DNA from: Streptomyces sp. ISL-94
GTDB taxonomy: Bacteria; Actinomycetota; Actinomycetes; Streptomycetales; Streptomycetaceae
Direction of reading: 5' to 3'
DNA: 64,000 bases
Assembly (NCBI RefSeq): GCF_018614075.1
Contig: NZ_JAGGOZ010000017.1
Coordinates: forward strand, 1 to 64,000
Positions within the stretch are counted from its first letter, which is position 1. Every line of letters starts with the position of its first letter. The position numbers and the translations under genes were made by a program. The notes below the pieces were generated by a model. That model saw only the letters and a list, made by a program, of their open reading frames with translations. It did no database searches and was not told the origin of the DNA. Positions 19,033-26,940 of the stretch are shown in pieces.

Positions 19033-19988
19033 CAGGCCGCACTCCCGCGGAAGACGGGAAGTTCGAGTTCGTCCTCGACGCGCAGGAACTCCAGCTGGAC
19101 GGGGAGGCCGATGCACACCTTGTCGTACGGGACGCCGATGACGTTGCTGATCACGCGGACGCCCTCGGCGAGCTCGACGAGCACGACGGCGTAGGGCGGG
19201 TCGAAGGCGGGGAAGGGCGGGTGGTGGATGACGACGTAGCTGAACACCGTGCCGGCTCCGGATGCCTCGACGGTGTCCCAGTCGGGCGAGGCGCAGGCGT
19301 TGCAGCCGGGGAGCCACGGGAAGCGGAGGGTGGCGCAGGCGGTGCAGCGCTGGATCAGGAGCTTGTGGTCGCGTACGCCGTCCCAGAAGCCCTGGTTGTC
19401 GCGGTTGATCACCGGACGGGGGCGCCGGGCCTCGGGCTTCTTCTCCCGCTTGGCCGCGGGGGCGAACTTGAGGATCCGGAAGCGGTGGGTCCCGGCGATC
19501 TCGCCGTCGACCCGGACGTCCATACGGGTGGTCACGAAGTGGCCGGTGCCCAGCTTGGTCGTCTTGCGGGGTGACACCGACTCGATGACGGCGTCGAAGG
19601 TGATCGCGTCGCCGGGGCGCAGCGGGCGCAGGTACTCCTGCTCGCAGTCGGTGGCGACGACGGAGGTGAAGCCCGCGCCGTCGAGCAGCGTGAAGAGCTC
19701 GTCGTAGGCGGCGGAGCGGTCCGTGTGGCCGGAGAGCCCGCCCATCGTCCACGCCTGGAGCATGGTGGGCGGGGCTATGCCGTCCGGCCCGGCGTAGGCG
19801 GGGTTGGCATCGCCCATCGCCTCGCACCAGTGGCGGATCATCGGCTCGTTGACCGGGTCCTTGCCCCGGCCGGCGGTGGCGGCCGGCCTGCCCTCGAAGG
19901 CCGTCAGGAGGGCGTGGAACCGGGCTGCCTCGTCGGTCCCGGTCGCCCCGGCCGCCTGCCGGGTGGCCCTGGCCGCGTCTGCCGTCAT
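19032..19988 (-). CDS. Bifunctional MaoC-like / DUF35 OB-fold protein (ChsH2-like)
   Basis: 318 residues. The N-terminal 180 form a MaoC-type hot-dog domain (NEPMIRHWCEAMGDANPAYAG, TMLQAWTMGGL). The rest is a DUF35 domain with a rubredoxin-like zinc knuckle CTACATLRFPWLPGCNAC and an OB fold (TVFSYVVIHHPPFPAFDPPYAVVLVEL). This two-domain architecture is that of mycobacterial ChsH2, whose DUF35 part binds Ltp2. It overlaps its neighbours on both sides (ATGA and TGATG), so it sits mid-operon. Confidence 0.87.
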   Translation of the reverse strand: MTADAARATRQAAGATGTDEAARFHALLTAFEGRPAATAGRGKDPVNEPMIRHWCEAMGDANPAYAGPDGIAPPTMLQAWTMGGLSGHTDRSAAYDELFTLLDGAGFTSVVATDCEQEYLRPLRPGDAITFDAVIESVSPRKTTKLGTGHFVTTRMDVRVDGEIAGTHRFRILKFAPAAKREKKPEARRPRPVINRDNQGFWDGVRDHKLLIQRCTACATLRFPWLPGCNACASPDWDTVEASGAGTVFSYVVIHHPPFPAFDPPYAVVLVELAEGVRVISNVIGVPYDKVCIGLPVQLEFLRVEDELELPVFRGSAA

Positions 19989-21187
19989 CGCTTCCTTCCC
20001 TTCATGCCGAGCCGCATCATGGCGACGATCTCCCGCTGGACCTCGCTGACCCCGCCGCCGAAGGTGTTGATCTGAGCGGCCCGGTTCATCCGCTCCAGTT
20101 CGCCCCCCTCGAAGGCCTCGGCACCCGGCCCTCGGATCAGGGCTTGCTCGCCGACCACCTCCTGGCACATCCGGTACACCTCGACGGTGGATTCGGTGCC
20201 GAGGAACTTCACGCCGCTGGCGTCGCCGGGCGCCAGGGTGCCGCCGCCCACGTCCTGGACGAGGCGCCAGTTGAGGAGGCGTACGGCAGCCAGCCGTGCG
20301 TGCGCCTCGGCGAGCCGGGACCGGACCCAGGCCAGGTCGGCGGGGCGGTCGCCGGTGTCGGGGTCGGGGGTGCGGGCGTGGGCGAGGGCGGCTTCGTAGA
20401 AGTCCTCTGCCTGCATGCCGATGGCGGCGAGGGCCACGCGCTCATGGTTGAGCTGGTTGGTGATCAGGCCCCAACCGCCGTGTTCGGGGCCGACGAGGTT
20501 GCCGGCGGGGACGCGGATGGAGTCGTAGTACGTCGCAGTGGTGGTGAGTCCGCCGACGGTCTCGATCGGGGTCCAGGAGAAGCCCGGGGCTTCGGTGGGC
20601 ACCAGGATGATCGAGATGCCCTTGTGCTTGGGGGCTTCCGGGTCGGTCCGGCAGGCGAGCCAGATCCAGTCCGCGTTCTGGGCGTTGGAGGTGAAGATCT
20701 TCTGCCCGTCGATCACCCAGTCGCCGGCGGCCCCGGCGGCCCCGGCGGCCCCGGTGGCCTCGGCGGCTCCGCCGTCACGGACGGCGCGGGTGCGCAGCGA
20801 GGCGAGGTCGGTGCCGGCTTCGGGTTCCGAGTAGCCGATGGCGAAGACGAGGTCGCCCTTGAGGATCCGGGGCAGGAAGTAGTCCTTCTGCTCCTGGGTC
20901 CCGTACTTCATCAGGGTCGGACCGACGGTGTTGAGCGTGACCATCGAGACGGGGGCACCGGCCCGGTAGGCCTCGTCGAAGAAGACGAACTGCTCGTCGG
21001 AACTCCGGCCTTGGCCGCCGTACTCGACGGGCCAGCCGAGGCCGAGCAGTCCGTCGGCGCCTATGCGGCGCAGCAGTTCCCGCTGGCGGGCCGGGTCCTC
21101 GGGGGCACCGTCCGGCAGCAGATCCCGAAAGTACTCCCGCAGTTCGGCGCGGAGCCGCAACTGGCCTTCGGTCGGAGCGAGGTGCAC
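19985..21187 (-). CDS. Acyl-CoA dehydrogenase family protein (FadE29-like)
   Basis: A 400-residue dehydrogenase with GWPVEYGGQGRSSDEQ, FAIGYSEPEAGTDLASLRTRA (the FAD-binding Thr/Ser strand), DGQKIFTSNAQNADW and NTFGGGVSEVQREIVAMM. A Gly/Ala-rich insertion of about 20 residues (AAEATGAAGAAGAAG) interrupts the beta domain. Its length and type match FadE29 of the igr operon. It is the first gene of the five-gene operon and lies downstream of a palindromic operator. Confidence 0.87.
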   Translation of the reverse strand: MHLAPTEGQLRLRAELREYFRDLLPDGAPEDPARQRELLRRIGADGLLGLGWPVEYGGQGRSSDEQFVFFDEAYRAGAPVSMVTLNTVGPTLMKYGTQEQKDYFLPRILKGDLVFAIGYSEPEAGTDLASLRTRAVRDGGAAEATGAAGAAGAAGDWVIDGQKIFTSNAQNADWIWLACRTDPEAPKHKGISIILVPTEAPGFSWTPIETVGGLTTTATYYDSIRVPAGNLVGPEHGGWGLITNQLNHERVALAAIGMQAEDFYEAALAHARTPDPDTGDRPADLAWVRSRLAEAHARLAAVRLLNWRLVQDVGGGTLAPGDASGVKFLGTESTVEVYRMCQEVVGEQALIRGPGAEAFEGGELERMNRAAQINTFGGGVSEVQREIVAMMRLGMKGRKR

Positions 21188-21221
21188 GGCGCTGGCCTCC
21201 CGGCATCACATCAACGAGTGA

Positions 21222-21240
21222 ATCTGACTGTCCGTCAGAT
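21222..21240. promoter_or_regulatory. Perfect palindrome upstream of the igr-like operon, probable TetR-type operator
   Basis: ATCTGAC-TGTCC-GTCAGAT, 7-bp arms and 5-bp spacer, about 35 bp upstream of the first acyl-CoA dehydrogenase start. The TGAC...GTCA core is typical of TetR regulators of acyl-CoA genes. It does not match the KstR or KstR2 consensus. No regulator gene is adjacent. Confidence 0.5.
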
Positions 21241-21380
21241 CCACCCGTGGTGTCAAGGTCGGGAAGGGCCCAGGCCGAGGCGCGGAAGGCGTCGGCATGC
21301 GCGAGGGCGCCTGCGCTACCGGACCCCAGCCGGTCCGGTCGCAGAGACGCCCTCAACAGTCCGAGCGGCTCAAGCCGCCG

Positions 21381-21692
21381 CTACCACCAGGGGTAGAAGT
21401 TGACCGCGACGTTCGAGTTGTCCTGGTCGATCGCAGTGAAGGCCGAGCCGTTCACCTGCGCGGTGTTGTTCTGATTGGACGCGCCGGAGCCGCTGGCCAC
21501 CGGCTGAGAGGTGGACGAGTTGCCGAGATCGCTCCCGCCCACACCACTGCCGACGATGCTGGCGACGCTCGCATTCGATCCGTCGTTCGCGAAGGAGCCG
21601 TCGTCGGCCGAGGCCACCCCGCCGAACAGTGCGGCGGCGAGGGGGAGAGCGGCGACGGCGGCGATGACGCGGGCGGTACGGATGCTTGCCAT
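21381..21692 (-). CDS. Small secreted Asn/Ser/Gly-rich protein
   Basis: 103 residues from an ATG with GGAGG eight bases upstream. A Sec signal (IRTARVIAAVAALPLAAALFGGVASA) precedes a mature part of about 75 residues with almost no Lys or Arg and no Cys. It is rich in Asn, Ser, Gly and Val. Two related segments, ASNQNNTAQVNGSAF and AIDQDNSNVAVNF, resemble curlin-type beta repeats, and it ends in YPWW. I do not recognise the family. It could be a cell-surface or aerial-hypha coat protein, but chaplin and rodlin signatures are absent. Confidence 0.65.
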   Translation of the reverse strand: MASIRTARVIAAVAALPLAAALFGGVASADDGSFANDGSNASVASIVGSGVGGSDLGNSSTSQPVASGSGASNQNNTAQVNGSAFTAIDQDNSNVAVNFYPWW

Positions 21693-22208
21693 GTCTTTGT
21701 CCTCCAGAAAACCGAAGTGGGAGTTTTTCCAAGGCAGTTGGCCGACCGCCTCGGTCGTTCCGTGTGGTGACGACGTCGCGAGATCAGAGTTGCCCACCGA
21801 ATCCCCGCGAACCACCCCGGAGCCCCTGATTCCCCCGCAACCATGACCAACACCGGATAAACCCCATTTGCGCCCCCGCAGCCCCAGCTCAACACCCCTG
21901 CACCTACTGAAACCCCTGCCCCACAAGGGATGAAGCGCTCCGACAGATCGGCGCCTCCCGGACATGCCGAAAAGGGCCGCGCCGTCCGGGAACCCCACCG
22001 TCTCCCGGGCCTGCGGCCCTGCAATACCAAGCTTCACGCCCCCTGCACGCCCCCCGGCGCCCGCCGGGGCAATCCAGCCGTGCCCCGCTCCGGGGCACAT
22101 CACGCGGCGCGATCCACGGTCGCCTGCGACCGGGCTCCAGCGCCTGTTCTTCACGGACCTGCGGACTTACGAACCTACGGGGATGTACGCGTCTATGGGT
22201 GTACGGGC
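21693..22208. other. Intergenic region of about 515 bp with no convincing gene
   Basis: It separates the small secreted protein gene from an unknown gene on the same strand. The half next to 21692 presumably carries the promoter and leader of the secreted protein. C-rich tracts occur at 21880-21930. Short frames here lack coding bias and ribosome-binding sites. I see no RNA gene or clear terminator. Confidence 0.5.
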
Positions 22209-22586
22209 CTACGCGGCGAGCGCGAGCGCGAGCGCGTTCCGCGCGGCTCCGACCGGGGCCAGGTCGCGTGCGGCGGTCCCCGTTCGGGCGCCCATGGCCG
22301 CGGCGGTGGTCGAACGGCGGACGGACGGGGACTTGCCGTGCGCCTCGGCGCGGATCCGCTGCTTGATGGTCGGCGGGAGCGAACCGCCCCGCATCATCGC
22401 CCGCCAGGTGCGCCGGGCGGTGAGGGCCGGCCGGCGTACGGCGGCGGTGGGGGCCGGGGCGGCGGACGCCGCGACGGAGGCGGCGGCCGGGGCTGCCTTC
22501 CCGCGCAGACCGAGAACGCTGAGCAGGGCCACCAGGGCGGCGAGGACGGAGGTCCAGATCGAGGTGCGGGTGCTGCGCTGAGCCAT
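22209..22586 (-). CDS. Hypothetical protein with N-terminal membrane helix
   Basis: 125 residues, starting MAQRSTRTSIW. One hydrophobic helix (TSVLAALVALLSVLGL) is followed by an Ala-rich, strongly basic region with many Arg (RRPALTARRTWRAMMRGGSLPPTIKQRIRAEAHGK) and an ALALALAA tail. Codon usage fits a real gene, but the family is not recognised. It is probably a small membrane-anchored basic protein. Confidence 0.5.
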   Translation of the reverse strand: MAQRSTRTSIWTSVLAALVALLSVLGLRGKAAPAAASVAASAAPAPTAAVRRPALTARRTWRAMMRGGSLPPTIKQRIRAEAHGKSPSVRRSTTAAAMGARTGTAARDLAPVGAARNALALALAA

Positions 22587-22734
22587 GACGAATGCCTCGT
22601 TTCGCGATGTTCCGACGGGCGCATCTGAATACATTCGTCATGATGTGTCCGCAACCGCACCGCTCCCACGACGCGCGCCGATCTTCCGACAAACACCACT
22701 CGGATGAACCAGCCACTGCGGAGCGGACACGCAA

Positions 22735-22768
22735 GCGGCCCCTGACCGGATTACCGGTCAGGGGCCGC
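22735..22768 (-). terminator. Intrinsic terminator of tRNA-Ser(TGA)
   Basis: A perfect 15-bp stem GCGGCCCCTGACCGG with ATTA loop, eight bases past the tRNA 3' end on the minus strand. Confidence 0.8.
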
Positions 22769-22775
22769 TCAACTG

Positions 22776-22860
22776 CGGTGGGTGTGGGATTTGAACCCAC
22801 GGTGACTCGCGCCACGACGGTTTTCAAGACCGTTCCCTTAGGCCGCTCGGGCAACCCACC
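22776..22860 (-). tRNA. tRNA-Ser (anticodon TGA)
   Basis: A class II tRNA of 85 nt. Acceptor GGTGGGT pairs with ACCCACC and the discriminator is G. The anticodon stem ACGGT/ACCGT encloses CTTGAAA (anticodon TGA). The variable arm is long and the T arm contains GGTTCAAATCC. Confidence 0.97.
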
Positions 22861-23045
22861 ATCCATCCGCCGGCCAGCGGCGGAGCGGGATCCAGAGTAC
22901 CGGCTGTCAGGGGTGTCCGGGGGCTGTGGTGTGGGTTGGGCGCAGGGGGCCGGTGGGACGCCGGTCGTGGTCAGTTGCGGCCGCTGCCCCGGCGGTACTG
23001 GGTGAACCTGCCCTCGTGGTCGCGGGGCCCCCGCGTGAGCTCACG

Positions 23046-23070
23046 CTCGGGGCGCTCACTGCGCTCCGAG
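23046..23070 (-). terminator. Hairpin downstream of the secreted protease
   Basis: CTCGGGGCGC / GCGCTCCGAG, a 10-bp stem with one mismatch and a TCACT loop, about 45 bases past the protease stop. A separate 14-bp palindrome GCGTGAGCTCACGC abuts it at 23033-23046. Confidence 0.5.
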
Positions 23071-23116
23071 CAGCCGCTCGCGAACCGGACGAATGTTCCG
23101 GTACCCCACTGTCGGA

Positions 23117-24067
23117 TCAGGCGGTCTGGGCCTTGTCGTAGGCCGCCTTCACCTCGTTGCCGAAGTACGGGCCGTACATGCGGTTCGGCAGGAAGGTGTA
23201 GCCGAAGCTGTTCACCGAGACCTGGGTTCCGAGGCCCGTGGCCTCGTTGAAGTCCTGGAACCAGGGGCCGCCGCTGGAGCCGCCCGTCATGTTGCAGGCC
23301 AGGCTGTGGTCCTTGGTCAGCAGGAAGTCCTTGCCCGTGTTGCCGCTGCAGTAGACGAGCTTGGTCCCGTCGTACGGGGCTGCCGCGGGGAAGCCGAAGG
23401 AGTACATCTTCTTGTTGTAGCCGCCGTTGAAGAGGATGCCCTGGGCGCCGACGGCCTGGCTCAGCGTCTGCCCGTTCAGCGGGGCGACGGCGGCGAGGCC
23501 GACGTCCATGTTCATGTCCTCGCTCGCGGCCCACTGGTCGGTGGCAAAGGTCTTGGTGGCCGACCACTGGCCGTAGGGAGCGCTGCCGTTGTTGTAGGCG
23601 GGGACGAAGACCCAGTTCGTGTGCCAGGCGCCCTGGTACTTCACACAGTGGCCGGCCGTGATCACCGTGCTGCCGTTGGCGCTCGTGATCGAGTCGCCGG
23701 AGCAGGAGGCGGTCCGGTCTCCCATGGTGAAGAAGACCCGGCCGGAGGTCTTCACGACCGCTCCGCCGCCCGTCCAAGCGCCGCCCGCCTGCGGGAACGC
23801 CGTGGGGGAGGCGGCCGAGGACGCCGTCGGGGGGATGCTGGTGGGCGCGGCCGAGGCGGCGACCGGGGTCCGGGCCGCGCCGGGGACCGCCGTGACGTCG
23901 AGCGGGGTGGCTCCCCGCATCCGCTCGGCGGTCCAGAAGCCCTGGGTGTGCTGCTGCCGGAAGGACGCGGGGGCGTCCGCCGCGATCGAGGGGTTGGCCG
24001 CCGTCAGGACGCCCGTGATCAGGGCGCCTGCCGATAAGAGGGCCGACAAGGCTGTGCGATGACGCAT
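23117..24067 (-). CDS. Secreted trypsin-like serine protease (glutamyl endopeptidase type)
   Basis: 316 residues with a signal peptide (MRHRTALSALLSAGALITGVLTAANPSIAADA) and a Pro/Ala/Ser-rich propeptide. The catalytic triad is visible as ITAGHC, NMDVGLAAV and GGSSGGPW, with disulfide cysteines in TASCSGDS and YCSGNTG. The S1/V8-like fold is similar to Streptomyces glutamyl endopeptidases. A GTG one codon upstream is an alternative start; AGGAG is correctly spaced for either. It probably degrades extracellular protein. Confidence 0.87.
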   Translation of the reverse strand: MRHRTALSALLSAGALITGVLTAANPSIAADAPASFRQQHTQGFWTAERMRGATPLDVTAVPGAARTPVAASAAPTSIPPTASSAASPTAFPQAGGAWTGGGAVVKTSGRVFFTMGDRTASCSGDSITSANGSTVITAGHCVKYQGAWHTNWVFVPAYNNGSAPYGQWSATKTFATDQWAASEDMNMDVGLAAVAPLNGQTLSQAVGAQGILFNGGYNKKMYSFGFPAAAPYDGTKLVYCSGNTGKDFLLTKDHSLACNMTGGSSGGPWFQDFNEATGLGTQVSVNSFGYTFLPNRMYGPYFGNEVKAAYDKAQTA

Positions 24068-24255
24068 CACGCATGACTCCTTCTGCCGTGCCCGGACCAG
24101 GGCAAGGTGGGGGGTGAAGAGCGGTCGGTGCGGATCGGCGGTGCGCTGTGCGGCTTGCCGGGGGCAGAGTGGCACGGCCGGGCGACGATGTCAGCGGGCA
24201 GTCAGAACGTTCGGTCGGTTCCGGCCATGATTTGGCCAAGTCCCTTCCGTGTGCC

Positions 24256-25302
24256 TCATACGGTGAGCAGCACGCCCCCGTACGAGACCCCCGCCACGAC
24301 CACCCAGGCTCCGAGCCCGAGCGCCGCGGCCCGGCCGCCGGTGCGGGCCAGCGTCGGCAGGTGCACCGCGCTCCCCAGGCCGAACAGGGCCGCCGCGAGC
24401 AGCGCCTCCTGTGCGGTGTGCGCCCATTCCAGCGCTACGTCGGGCAGTGCGCCCGTGGCGCGCAGCGCGGCCGCGGCCAGGAACCCGGCCACGAACAGCG
24501 GCACCGGTGCCGGGCGGCGTCCCGAGGCGGTGCGCACCCCGCGTCGCCGGTCCCGTACGGAGAAGGCGACAGCCGCGACCAGGGGCGCGAGCAGGGCCAC
24601 CCGCATCAGCTTGACCAGCACCGCCTCTCCGAGCGCGTCCGGCCCCGCGGTCTGCGCGGTCGCCACCACCTGGCCGACATCGTGCACGCCGGCGCCGACC
24701 CATCGCCCGAAGGCGGGATCGGAGAGTCCCAAGGGGCCCTGGAGCAGGGGGAGTACCGCGATGGCGAGTGTCCCGCACAGGGTCACCAGCGCCACGGAGG
24801 CGGCCACGTCCTCCTCGTCGCTGCCGGACACCTCGCTCACCGCGCCGATCGCCGAGGCCCCGCAGATCGAGTACCCGGTGGCAATCAACAGCGGCTGGTC
24901 GCCTGGCAGTCCGAGGCGTCGGCCCAGCCACAGGGTGCCGAAGAAGGTGGCGGCGACCACCCCGGCCACCATGGTCACGGTCGCCCAGCCCAGCCGCAGG
25001 ACCTGATCCAGCCCCAGGCCGAGCCCGAGCAGGACGATGCCGATCCGCATCAGCCGCCGGCCGGCCAGGGAGAGACCGGGGCGGGCGGTTCCCCGTACGA
25101 AAGTCCGTAGTCCGGGAAGGTGTGCCACCGCGATGCCCAGCACCACCGAGGCGGTCAGCATGGGAACGGCGGGGACGGCACGGTGGATGCACCAGGCCGC
25201 CAGCGCCCCGCTCGCGGCCGCCGCCAATCCGGGCCAAGGGGTGGATGTTTCACGTGAAACAGGCCGGACCGCCACACCGTGAGGGCGGTGAAGGAGGGCC
25301 AT
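24256..25302 (-). CDS. YeiH-family putative sulfate/sulfite exporter (UPF0324)
   Basis: 348 residues with about ten membrane helices. The family motif region reads GYSICGASAIGAVSEVSGSDEEDVAASVALVTLCGTLAI, followed by GRWVGAGVHDVGQVVATAQ. YeiH-type proteins are annotated as sulfate exporters, and relatives move other sulfonates. It overlaps the cysteine dioxygenase stop (TGATG), suggesting that it exports sulfite or sulfate released from cysteine. A parS site inside the 5' end of the gene encodes VSRET at residues 15-19, before the first helix. Confidence 0.85.
   Translation of the reverse strand: MALLHRPHGVAVRPVSRETSTPWPGLAAAASGALAAWCIHRAVPAVPMLTASVVLGIAVAHLPGLRTFVRGTARPGLSLAGRRLMRIGIVLLGLGLGLDQVLRLGWATVTMVAGVVAATFFGTLWLGRRLGLPGDQPLLIATGYSICGASAIGAVSEVSGSDEEDVAASVALVTLCGTLAIAVLPLLQGPLGLSDPAFGRWVGAGVHDVGQVVATAQTAGPDALGEAVLVKLMRVALLAPLVAAVAFSVRDRRRGVRTASGRRPAPVPLFVAGFLAAAALRATGALPDVALEWAHTAQEALLAAALFGLGSAVHLPTLARTGGRAAALGLGAWVVVAGVSYGGVLLTV
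25247..25260. promoter_or_regulatory. parS: parS site 4
   Basis: Perfect GTTTCACGTGAAAC within the 5' coding end of the YeiH-family gene, written as VSRET in the cytoplasmic N-terminus. Confidence 0.92.
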
Positions 25303-25850
25303 CAGTCGACTGATTGCGTGTAGACGCGACGGATGCTGGTGCCCAGACGGGACACGTCCGCCCCGTACACGTGAACCGATATCGCCTTTGTGCCGCAGGA
25401 GTTGCGGACCTTGTGGATGTCGCCGGGCGGAGCGAAGCCGCAGACCTCGCCCTGGCCGTTGACCACGTCCTCGGTGGGCACCAGCCTGGCGGGTCCCGTG
25501 CCGGGGGCGAGCCGGTAGCGGCGCTCGCTCTCCTCGCCCTGGTGCACCCCTGCCACACACCACGAGACGTGGTCGTGGATGCAGGTCTCCTGCCCGGGCA
25601 GCCAGACCAGCGCCACCACCGAGAAGCTGCCGTCGGACTCGGCGTGCAGGATGTGCTGCCGGTACCGCTCCGGGTCGCCTTCCTGCTGCGCCGGCGTCAG
25701 GAGGTCCGGCGCGCCCAGGTGCGGGCCGAGCAGCTCACCCACGAGGTAGGCGGTCAGGTCGGGGGCCAGCCCCCGGTCCACGACCGTGCGGATCTCGCTG
25801 ACGAGGGCGGCCATCCTCGTGGTGGTACGGGCCGGCGTGGTGGTGGTCAT
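25302..25850 (-). CDS. Cysteine dioxygenase family protein
   Basis: A 182-residue cupin that oxidises a thiol to its sulfinate with an iron centre. Iron ligands are visible as IHDH (two His) and GDIHKV (third His); the C-terminal YGADVSRLG segment also fits. The start MTTTTPARTTT is preferred over an ATG 12 codons upstream, because the extension is poorly coding. It is coupled to the YeiH exporter gene. The LysR gene 79 bp upstream, on the same strand, is the probable regulator. Confidence 0.85.
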   Translation of the reverse strand: MTTTTPARTTTRMAALVSEIRTVVDRGLAPDLTAYLVGELLGPHLGAPDLLTPAQQEGDPERYRQHILHAESDGSFSVVALVWLPGQETCIHDHVSWCVAGVHQGEESERRYRLAPGTGPARLVPTEDVVNGQGEVCGFAPPGDIHKVRNSCGTKAISVHVYGADVSRLGTSIRRVYTQSVD

Positions 25851-25929
25851 AACGGCAGCGTGCTGCCGCCGTTCCATCACGTCCAACGACAGTTGCGACC
25901 TGAAATCCCAAGAGCTGCTTATGGATTGG

Positions 25930-26835
25930 TCAGCAGCCGACCCGGTTCGCCGCCACCTGCTTCAGCGCGTCGAGCACTACGGCCGTCGCCGGAATCCGCA
26001 GGTGGTCTCGGTAGACGTAGGCGGCTATGTGGCGGCGCGCGGCGGGTTGCAGCGCCCGCCCGCAGACCCGGGTCAGCGAGAGGGAGGGCAGCACCAGCGC
26101 GGGCATCATCGCCACGCCCAGACCCTGTGCGACCAGGCTCTGCACCACCAGGTTGTCGTCGGTGGCGAAGCGGATGTCGGGTACGAAGCCCAGCTCCGCG
26201 CACTCGTGCAGCAGATTGGCCCGGCAGCGCGGACATCCCGCGATCCACCGCTCTTCGGCGAGGTCCGCCAGGTGCACGGCGCGCCGCCGGGCCAGCGGAT
26301 GCCCGGTCGGGAGCAGCACCGTCAGCTGGTCCTCCAGCAGCCTGACCTCGGCGACTTCCTCGGGGATCTCCTCGTGGAGTCCGGGATAGGTGAAGGCCAG
26401 GGTGATGTCGCACTCCCCGCGCTCCAGCCGCCGCAGGGAATCCGGGGGCTCCCCCTCGAGCAGCTCGACCTGGATGCCCGGATGGTCCTTGGCCAGACCG
26501 CTCAGGGCTTCGGGGACGAGGGTGACGTTGGCGCTGGGAAAGCCGCACAGCCGGACCCGGCCGGTGCGCAGCCGCGCGTACGCCTTCAGCTGGGCCTCGG
26601 CGGCGGAGAGGCTGCCGAGGATGGTCTCGGAGTGTCGGGAGAGGGACTCCCCGGCCTCGGTGAGGTGCATCTTTCGGCCCACGCGGGTGAACAGGGGGGT
26701 CCCGACGGCCCGTTCGAGCGCCTTCATCTGCTGGGTGATCGCGGGCTGGGTGTACCCGAGCACGCGCGCGGCCGCCGAATAGGACCCGGAGGCGACCACC
26801 GCGTGGAACGTCCGTATGTGCCGGGAATCGAACAC
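25930..26835 (-). CDS. LysR-family transcriptional regulator
   Basis: 301 residues. The N-terminal winged helix is FDSRHIRTFHAVVASGSYSAAARVLGYTQPAITQQMKALERAVGTPLF, followed by a linker helix. The effector domain starts RVRLCGFPSANVTLVPEAL. A CPRCR pair sits in the effector domain. It is transcribed in the same direction as the cysteine dioxygenase and exporter genes, so it may sense a sulfur compound; that is inference from neighbourhood. Confidence 0.9.
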   Translation of the reverse strand: MFDSRHIRTFHAVVASGSYSAAARVLGYTQPAITQQMKALERAVGTPLFTRVGRKMHLTEAGESLSRHSETILGSLSAAEAQLKAYARLRTGRVRLCGFPSANVTLVPEALSGLAKDHPGIQVELLEGEPPDSLRRLERGECDITLAFTYPGLHEEIPEEVAEVRLLEDQLTVLLPTGHPLARRRAVHLADLAEERWIAGCPRCRANLLHECAELGFVPDIRFATDDNLVVQSLVAQGLGVAMMPALVLPSLSLTRVCGRALQPAARRHIAAYVYRDHLRIPATAVVLDALKQVAANRVGC

Positions 26836-26859
26836 CCGTGAAGCATAAGCGGACGTTGG

Positions 26860-26895
26860 GAGGGGCCGTAGGCGGAATCCCGCCCACGGCCCCTC
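26860..26895 (-). terminator. Terminator between the HtrA-like gene and the LysR gene
   Basis: Stem 26860-26875 with 26880-26895 (16 bp with one A-C mismatch), loop AATC, downstream of the HtrA-like stop at 26941 on the minus strand. Confidence 0.7.
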
Positions 26896-26940
26896 ACCAT
26901 CAAGCCACTGGTCCCGGCCGAGCGGCCGGCTACGCGGCGG

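Noticed and set aside
21930..22628. Two overlapping plus-strand frames in the gap after the small secreted protein
   Set aside because: Arg/Pro/Gly-rich, without a ribosome-binding site, and one lies opposite the basic membrane protein gene.
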